Below, piece by piece: positions 57,337 through 64,000 of a stretch of 64,000 nucleotides of DNA. The notes under the pieces were generated by a model, which was not told the origin of the DNA, searched no databases, and worked only from the letters and a program-made list of their open reading frames with translations. Within the stretch, counting starts at the first letter, position 1, and every line of letters begins with the position of its first letter. Origin of the DNA: Centrapalus pauciflorus (taxonomy: Eukaryota; Streptophyta; Magnoliopsida; Asterales; Asteraceae); the NCBI GenBank assembly GCA_020465985.1, contig JAANYP010005941.1, positions 124,001 to 188,000 of the forward strand. Direction: 5' to 3'. Made by a program: the position numbers and the translations under genes.

Positions 57337-58508
57337 TTATTTTAACATACCCAGCTTGCTTACAAGGTAATTAAACCTGTTTTCATTAAGATGTTTGGTG
57401 AAAATATCTGCAAGCTGTTCTTCTGTGGAAATAAAACTTACCTCCACGTTACCTTTTTGGATGTGATCTCTGATAAAGTGATGTCTGACTTCTATATGCT
57501 TTGTTCTGACTGGACTATTGGAAATGGCTATGGCACTAATATTATCACACAGAATAGAAGTTTCCCTATATACAAGGCCATAATCCTCAAGCTGATGCTG
57601 CATCCATAGAATCTGCCCACGGCAGCATTGTACTCAGCTTCAGTAGTAGAAGTAGAAACTGAATTATGCTTCTTGCTACACCAACTGATCAACTTACCAC
57701 CAAGGAGTTGTCATCCACCTGCTGTGCTATTCCTGTCTAGCCTGTAGCCTGCAAAATCAGAATCTGAATAACCAAATAGTTCAAGGCTGGAGTTTTTGAG
57801 ATACCAAAGACCCAAACCTGGGGTACCCTTTAGGTATCTGAGCATTCTTTTTACGACAGCTAAATGTGAGTCCGTAGGGTTAGCTTGAAACCTAGCAAAT
57901 AAACGGGTAGCAAACATAATATCTGGTATACTAGCATTTAAATATAGCAAGCTCCCACTCATGCCTCTGTAAGCTGTTACTGAAACAACCTTGCCATAGG
58001 CATCAACATCCAATTTTACTTTGGTTGCCATTGGGGTTTTGATGGGAGAACTCTGATCAAATATAAAATTTTCCAGAACATCTAAAGTGTACTTTCTTTG
58101 ATTAATTAAAATTCCATTTGAGGTTTGTTTAACCTATAATCCTAGAAAGAAAGAAAGTTCACCAATCATGCTCATTTCATAAATGAATTTCATGAGCAGT
58201 GAAAAGTTCTTGCATAACTGTTCATTAGTAGAACCAAATATTATATCATCCACATATATTTGAACAAGCATAATATCAGTTTTCACCTTCTTTATGAACA
58301 ATGTGGTATCCACTTTACCTCTGGAATAACCATGGCTCACAAGTAAATCAATAAGAGTGTCATACCAGGCTCTAGGGGCTTGTTTTAGACCATAGATAGA
58401 TTTATCCAACTTATAGAAAAAACCTGGATGTAGTTCACTTTCAAAACCTGGAGGCTTTTTGTGGGCAGCATAGGCTAGGAACAAACGAATTGATTCTAAC
58501 CTGGCCAC
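57337..58508 (-). pseudogene. pol: RT and RNase H of element F
   Basis: The frame 58134-58508 reads MARLESIRLFLAYAAHKKPP, then YGLKQAPRAWYDTL and YVDDIIFG (58245-58256). About 25 codons are missing between AYAAHK and PPGFES, including the MDVKSAFLNG-type block with the first catalytic Asp, in frame. 57711-58031 carries YRGMSGSLLYLNASIPDIMF and YSDSDFAGYRLDR; 57337-57603 ends RNase H with CDNISAIAIS and LADIFTKHLNENRF. Two frames are offset by stops near 57610-57710. Confidence 0.85.
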
Positions 58509-59476
58509 TGGAGCAAATGTTTCATCATATTATATGCATTCTTCTTGCCTATAGCCTTGAGCAACCAGTCTTGCCTTATTTCTGATGACATGACCTTGCT
58601 CATCCATTTCGTTTCTGAAAACCCATTTGGTGCCAATTATAGTTTTACCTATAGGAACAGGGACCAACTTCCATACTTTGTTTCTCTCAAACTTATTGAA
58701 CTCTTCTTGCATGGCAGTGATCCAATTGGCATCTTTAAGTGCATCATCTACTTTCTTAGGCTCCATCAGGGACACAAAGTTAGAAAACATAGAAAAGTTT
58801 CCTAAGTTGTCCCATCTTGGTTGTACCCCTTTGTTGATGTCACCAATTATTTGATCATTAGTATGACACCTGATCCACTTAGGATCATGTTTCAATGAAG
58901 ATTCTCCTGTATCATTTTCAGTTTCATCAGGTCTTGCTGAAAACAACTTTCAAGATTTTCAGACACACTGTTATCTTGAGCATGTTCACCTACTGAACAT
59001 GAATCTCTATTATTGAACACATCAACAGAGTATTCAGGGAAATCAACATTGATTGGTTCTAGACATGGTGCATTAATTATGTTAGTACACTTATTCACAC
59101 AGGGTGTATCAACATAATCATCATCATGTCCATTGTGGTTAGCAGGTTCCACTCTGGGTGAAGTGGAAGCTTTTGAGTCCTTCTCCTCAACATTTGAATG
59201 CATAAGATCATCAAAGCTGAACTCTCCTGAAACTGATTCAGGAACAACTTTGGTAGAGGCATTCCTAGACTCCTCAAAGGTGACATTGATAGATTCATCT
59301 ATCACCTTTCTTTTGTAGTTGTATACTCTGTAGGCTTTAGAAACAGCAAAATATCTAACAAACACACCTTCACCAGCTTTAGGTTCAAATTTTGCCAGCT
59401 GATCCCTCTGTTTCAGAATGAAGCAGGGGCATCCAAACACATGGAAATAGCTTATATTTGGAGTTTTCCCTTTCAT
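58509..59476 (-). pseudogene. pol: integrase C-terminus, linker and RT start of element F
   Basis: 58892-59476 starts inside integrase (NISYFHVFGCPCFILKQRDQ, then KAYRVYNYKRKVIDESINV) and runs into the acidic linker. 58530-58946 holds the RT start, ALKDANWITAMQEEFNKFER and KLVPVPIGKTIIGTKWVFRN. The integrase catalytic core is not present. Confidence 0.8.
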
Positions 59477-59560
59477 CCAAACACATGGAAATAACTGATC
59501 CCTCTATTTCAGAATGAAGCAGGGGCTGATCCCTCTGTTTAAGAATGAAGCAAGGGCATC
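59477..59560. repeat. duplicated filler at the truncated end of F
   Basis: Three imperfect copies of CTGATCCCTCTGTTTCAGAA plus the following ATGAAGCAGGGGC lie between 59398 and 59560, two of them with CCAAACACATGGAAATA. They duplicate the integrase coding sequence just inside F. Such templated short duplications are typical of end-joining repair at a break. Confidence 0.7.
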
Positions 59561-59621
59561 TGTTACATATGACTATCTATTACATATCTAGACTACTATC
59601 GTCACACAGGGTGTACCAACA
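59561..59621 (-). repeat. LTR end fragment of element G
   Basis: Sixty-one bp ending GGTGTACCAACA; in sense TGTTGGTACACC directly after a perfect PPT. The outer part of the LTR is missing at the junction with F. Confidence 0.6.
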
Positions 59622-59634
59622 GACTCCCCCTTGA
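59622..59634 (-). other. polypurine tract of G
   Basis: In sense CAAGGGGGAGTC, followed at once by TGTTGG. Further PPT-like runs lie inside the env-like gene at 60755-60764, 60857-60866 and 60886-60897. Confidence 0.7.
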
Positions 59635-59657
59635 TGATAGCTTATAGTTATATATTC

Positions 59658-62502
59658 ATTAATCTAAAGAACTAGGCTTATTTAAACTGCTACCAGCATG
59701 TAGTACCTGCTCGACACAGACTTTAACAACTTTCTGATATTTTCTGCCTTCAGATCTCAAATGCTCATCAAAAGAGATTCCATGACCATGAAGTTTATGC
59801 AGGTCATCCTTAGATAGGTTGACAAGGTGCAAGGGATCGTATACTATCAAAATCACCTTATCCTCTTTATCTTCTATTACTGCCTCACCCGTCTCACTAT
59901 CGACGTACCACCACATAAAGTTACCCAAAACATCTTGTGGCATAGGCTTTAATGGAACCTTCCTTAGGCATCAGACTGGCTTGTAGTGAATCTTCATCTA
60001 AGGCCTGCCTATTAAAGGATCTATTCTAGTGTTGTCCATGACACGCTTGCCAATCCATGGATTCACCCTTTCAAACTTTCTAGACCGACCTTCCCTTCTG
60101 ATGATATTTGCAATGTATTGAGCATCGGGGTCGCCTCCAATGTTGATTAGCTCCTTCCAGGCTAAGGCTTTTATTTCACATTTTGGCAAAGCGTTGAAGT
60201 CCTTCAGCCTTCTTCTTAGATATTGAAACCCATCTTTTCCCTTTGAAATGAATAGATGCTGATCTCTATCGAAGAACCAGCTAAGTATGCTTCCAGACAA
60301 TTTCCCTGGAATTGACATTTTCATTTTCTCTTTCATAGTCAAGTCCTTTTTCTTCTCTTCCGCCCTGAACCACAGTTTTCTCTTTTCTTCTTTTGTAAGC
60401 TCCCTATCAGGCATTTCATATTATGATTCAACATCTAAGGCATATTTAAGCACTTCTATGTCTATCACGCTCTGATCTCAGTTGTATATACCTCTGTGAT
60501 GGGTTGCTTCTGAATCACTATCTCATCAGCATCATCATCTTCGTCCATCACAATCTCATCGTCTGACTTCTAATCAGGGATATCTTCTGGAATAAATTCT
60601 CCTTCCTCAAGTTCTTCCTGATCTAAGTCATCTTATAAATCAAATATTACATCGTCATCTTCCAACCCGGCCAAGGCTCCAATTAGTTGGTTTTGAACAC
60701 TTTCTGAAGCTTCGGGAGCCTTGCCTTTACCTTTGTCCGAGCCTGATGATCTAGGCTCCCCCTTCAAATCAGCTTGTTGAGCAGTCTGTTGAGAAAGATC
60801 TGTTAGCTCAATGTCTTTTTGTTGTGCACCAGGGTCACTTCCTTCATCTTCCCTATGACTCCCCCTCAACTCATCTCCTCTACAACTCTCCCCCCTGAGC
60901 TGCACGGTCTTTTAATATTTGCTCCATTAGGGTCTGAAGTTACTATTTGTCTTTGTTGGGCAGCCACTGTTTCATCTAAATGTGCATTACGCTGATCTAG
61001 ATGAGAATTATGTTGTTATAGCTCTTGCACTGCCCTTGTAAGTTGAAGGATTTTGGGCTTATTGGACATCAACTTGAGCTTTCAGTTGACGAATGCTTTG
61101 GGCATCTGTCGATGGCGTTGTTGATGTTGATGGAGGTGTGGCGGTGGTTGATGATGGAGCGGTGGATGATGTTGACGGAGCGGCGGTTGAGGTGGATGGT
61201 CCTTCTTGAGGTAGGCATTAGCGCTTGGCCGGTTGTGGCCATTCAAATAACGCCTCTTCTTCGATTACAAAATCTTCGTCTCCTTCATCTTCATCGCAAA
61301 GAGTAAAAGTTGGACGATGAACGTTCTGACGTCGTACTATAATCCAAGTACCATGTGTATCAAATGAGGTGGAGGGATTTGCGGCTTCCCTTATATCTCG
61401 CTGAACGTTCGAGTCTGTATCAGACGCGGTTTCTACAGCCAATTCTGATGATTCGGGCTGGTAATTCTCTATATCTTTGAAAATATCGTCCAATGCTGCA
61501 GGCGGTTCCAGAATATCATTGATCAGGTCCTTAGTAATAGATTCTTGAGATGCTCCTCCTTGAGAAAAGATCTCCTCTAATGTCTCTTGAATCGGATCAC
61601 CCAGGAGTCCCGACGTAGAAGCCTCAGCTACCGCTATCGTTCTTGGAGGAGGTTGTGCCGGTGCAACCGGTGCCTGTGCTGGTGCTTGCTGTCGAGGCTC
61701 ATTTACTATCCAATCTTCTGCATTCGGTGCAACAAACTCTGCATCTAGAATGGCGCCAAAAAGGGGAGTCATCTGTGGCCTTACTTGTTTCGCGCTTCTA
61801 GATTTATATGTCTGGCAGTAAGCAAAGATGCGCTTGTCAACTGCTGCCACAACTACGACTTCTGGCAAGGGAGGTAGATTTGGCAAAAAGTATCTGATGA
61901 TCATCATCACGAATTGAGGATAAAGCAAAAATCTTTCGCGGGTGGGAGCTGTTATTGGTGTACAAACTCCCCAAAGAAAAAGCCTGAGAAGTTGAATGGC
62001 TTATTGTAGACTAACGAGATCATCCCTGATTGAAGCTTGGATATCATCGTATCAAAACCTGCTTTCTTTGGCGCGAAACAAACCAGCATAACATGCATCA
62101 AATATCTTCATTGTCCTATTACACCACTTTTCACATAGGATGCTTTGGTCAAATCTTGAGCATAGCCCATTTGTTGTAAGGTCGATTGCCTTATAGCGGT
62201 CCATCTTCTTGATCTGTCGTGCCCAACTGAAGAATTTCCCTTAGATTATCTACTGAAAATGAGATCAGTTGTCCATTGACTGTAGCTCTCAAAAGTGGAG
62301 GTGCTACTGAACTATCGACGTGTAAGGATCACCAAAACCGGCGGATGTATTGGAGTATGAGCGTAGGATTGTGGGTCATTGCATACGCAACCCTATATCG
62401 AGTCAAAAACTCCAAAATTTTTCTGTAAGGTTGCGCCTCTGCCGCTTGGAGGTCTATGTTGATGGTCATATTATGCTTGTTGAAGAAAGCATGATCAGCC
62501 AT
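59658..62502 (-). pseudogene. env-like third ORF of element G
   Basis: The ATG at 62502 opens MADHAFFNKHNMTINIDLQ, then ILEFLTRYRVAYAMTHNPTL and QYIRRFW, close in pattern to HALTINPTIYISHIEQFW of E. After stops, MLYPQFVMMIIRYFLPNLPP (61928) matches the place of FLMYPRFL in E. 61218-61928 is then acidic and Pro/Ala-rich. 60633-60905 is a Glu/Asp/Gly-rich linker. 59998-60414 starts PDRELTKEEKRKLWFRAEEK with a basic fold, and 59658-59943 is a final piece with GNFMWWYVDSETGEAVIED. Only this gene and the 3' end of G are visible, so calling G a copia element is inference from the third ORF. Confidence 0.6.
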
Positions 62503-63260
62503 TCCTGCACACACAACAACCAGTTAAAAATTTGAAAAATTAAATTTCGGAATAAATTTGGTACCTAGGAACTTAGGTAAGTTCATATCTACTAGTGTCA
62601 TTCGAACTTAGTAGCAAGTTCGAAGCCTTCGAACTTAGCATTAAATTTGAATGACCTTTCGAACTTAGCTAAGTTCGAAGCCTGTCGAACTTGTTAAAAA
62701 ATATCTACAAGTTCGTGATGGCCACAAGGTCGTACGAACTTGTTCTTAAAAAAATAAGTTCGAAGTCGGCCATTTCAAAAGCAAAACTCATGAGTTAAAC
62801 CTTTTTAAACTTAAATGAGTAATAAAATAGTCCTAATAGGTTCTAATCGAGTTTATTGACGTTTTATTTCAAGTATTATAACCCTATACTTAGTATTTAA
62901 GAACACCTAGTATTTGGTTAGTTTTATACCCAAAATACACAATTTTAGATCCCTAACAATCCAAATTAACACTTACTTAGTACCTTGTGTGTTAAACGGA
63001 CAACAAGTATTTGTAAGTTCGAGATGGAACTGAAAGAAATTCGTATCACAGGAATAAAATCGAAGGAAAGCCGACAAGTTCGAGATCACATAAAACAAGT
63101 TCGTAATCGCCTTATAAGTTCGTGAGGATATATGTTCGAGATTAGGTGACAGATACTAAATGAACTCGACCTATTTATAGTCCCACTGTGCTTCGAACTT
63201 AGCCTCATTAAGTTCAAACGAACTTATGATTCTCGAACTTTTTTCCTAATCTTGAAAAAC
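62503..63260 (-). repeat. spacer upstream of the G env-like gene, AAGTTCG repeats
   Basis: No gene. AAGTTCG or CGAACTT occurs about ten times in 62575-62775 (for example TTCGAACTTAGC, AAGTTCGAAGCC) and again in 63010-63240. The part 62780-63000 is AT-rich without visible repeats. The upstream pol of G is not found. Confidence 0.6.
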
Positions 63261-64000
63261 TTTGAAATATTTTTCAACTTTTGCAACTTGTTCATTATTT
63301 ACAACTTTTCGAAACACCTCACATTAAGCAAAATGATTATCACGCAATTTCGTTTCTCCAACTAAAATGCATCCTAGTTACCGACCTCGATCCCATTTAT
63401 TTATCAATAAAATAATAATAAAAGGAAATGAACCAAATTAAATTTTAAAATTTAATTTGGTTGTTTGTCGTAACATACACTCCAAGTCGATTGTCGGTAT
63501 GTTTGTCCACTTAAACACTCAACACATAGGATTTTCCTTTGGCATTTTTATTTATCAAGAAATTACCTTAAGTGTCCCATACTTAGACATACTTCTATGA
63601 TCAAGGCAGACACACAATGATTATGACTTTTTGGTATTTGCGAATCATCTTTAAAAGGGAAACGTCTGACAAAGTTCTGTACTTACATACAACAGAGTGT
63701 CTAAGTTTGTCTTAGAGTTGTTAGCAAGACAGCGGTGACGGGTCTGTACTCACGTACAACAAAGCGACATATCTTGCTAGTTTAAGTCAAAACAGTGGTG
63801 ATAGGTTTGTACTCACGTACAACAAAGCGACATGTTTTGACTTCCTTTACGTTTCAAAACTTGCTTTTTATTTAAGATGCATTTCTATGAGGCTATACAT
63901 CCCCCAAATTAATTTGCATGCCTCATTCATATATATTGTCTGTATGCCTCTAACATAGAAATTCTGACCTTTTGGTCGTACATCAAAGTTAGTTACACAT
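63261..64000. other. repeat-type DNA without recognised gene
   Basis: AT-rich, no coding frame of note. It contains the three stem-loops at 63668-63843. Their loop core resembles a hairpin in the A-family LTR (41-58), so this could be part of another gypsy LTR running off the window; that is inference. Confidence 0.4.
63668..63843. repeat. three tandem stem-loops with like loops and unlike stems
   Basis: Hairpin 1 (63668-63711) pairs GACAAA with TTTGTC. Hairpin 2 (63722-63779) pairs TAGCAAGA with TCTTGCTA. Hairpin 3 (63784-63843) pairs AAGTCAAAACA with TGTTTTGACTT. Loops 2 and 3 are nearly the same over about 40 nt (core TGTACTCACGTACAACAAAG); loop 1 has the shorter core TGTACTTACATACAACAGAG. 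Confidence 0.75.

Larger units (their letters stand above)
51012..59476 (-). mobile_element. Sirevirus-type copia element F, 5' truncated
   Basis: Order in sense, from the right: integrase end, RT, RNase H, spacer, long env-like gene, PPT, 3' LTR. Gag, protease, most of integrase and the 5' LTR are absent; the right side ends at 59476 in duplicated filler sequence. The 3' LTR follows five bases TTATC inside what looks like intron 3 of the host fragment. Confidence 0.85.

Noticed and set aside
1..64000. A bacterial-style defence or metabolic gene cluster
   Set aside because: All recognisable proteins are retrotransposon products, and the one other gene is intron-containing; no operon structure is present.

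Overview
This is a eukaryotic, plant nuclear window made almost entirely of LTR retrotransposons. The plant call rests on Ty3/gypsy chromoviruses with TGTAACA-type LTRs, Ty1/copia elements of Sirevirus type with an extra gene after pol, initiator-tRNA-Met primer sites (TGGTATCAGAGCC in sense) and one short stretch of GT-AG spliced exons. The style of the copia proteins and third ORFs resembles elements of asterids such as Asteraceae; that is an impression from memory, not a test. No rRNA, tRNA, CRISPR or bacterial-type operon was seen.

Layout, left to right. (A) 1-7110: decayed minus-strand Ty3/gypsy element; its 3' LTR is cut by the window start and its 5' LTR is truncated. (B) 7126-14844: plus-strand Ty3/gypsy element with two LTRs, TSD CTTCT, a 925-codon pol ORF and a large integrase deletion. 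(C) 14845-39438: old minus-strand copia element with its env-like gene at 14850-19454, a repeat-rich spacer, pol at 21400-24509 and gag at 24510-38007. C is broken by a solo gypsy LTR (D, 16338-18582, TSD TTAGG) and by a complete Sirevirus (E, 26083-36698, TSD TGCTT, two 663-bp LTRs differing at 10 sites).

39147-45270 is a tandem array: five C-type LTRs separated by four truncated internal units of about 1.15 kb. It continues into C2, a partial relative of C (gag to pre-integrase, 45271-50415). 50416-51006 holds the only host-gene-like sequence: three plus-strand exon pieces in one open frame, two of them 37 and 23 nt. (F) 51012-59476: minus-strand Sirevirus with 3' LTR, env-like gene and partial pol, truncated at its 5' side. 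(G) 59561-about 63260: remnant of another minus-strand element with LTR end, PPT and env-like gene. 63260-64000: repeat DNA with three tandem stem-loops.

Three points stand out. First, each copia family carries its own short repeated motif in the untranslated region before the env-like gene, and also in its LTR or 5' leader. Second, four diverged third ORFs appear to share a recognisable N-terminal domain without signal peptide or obvious membrane segment. Third, three tandem hairpins near the right edge have nearly identical loops but different, self-complementary stems. All element genes carry lesions, so none is expected to be autonomous; coordinates of domains inside decayed genes are approximate.
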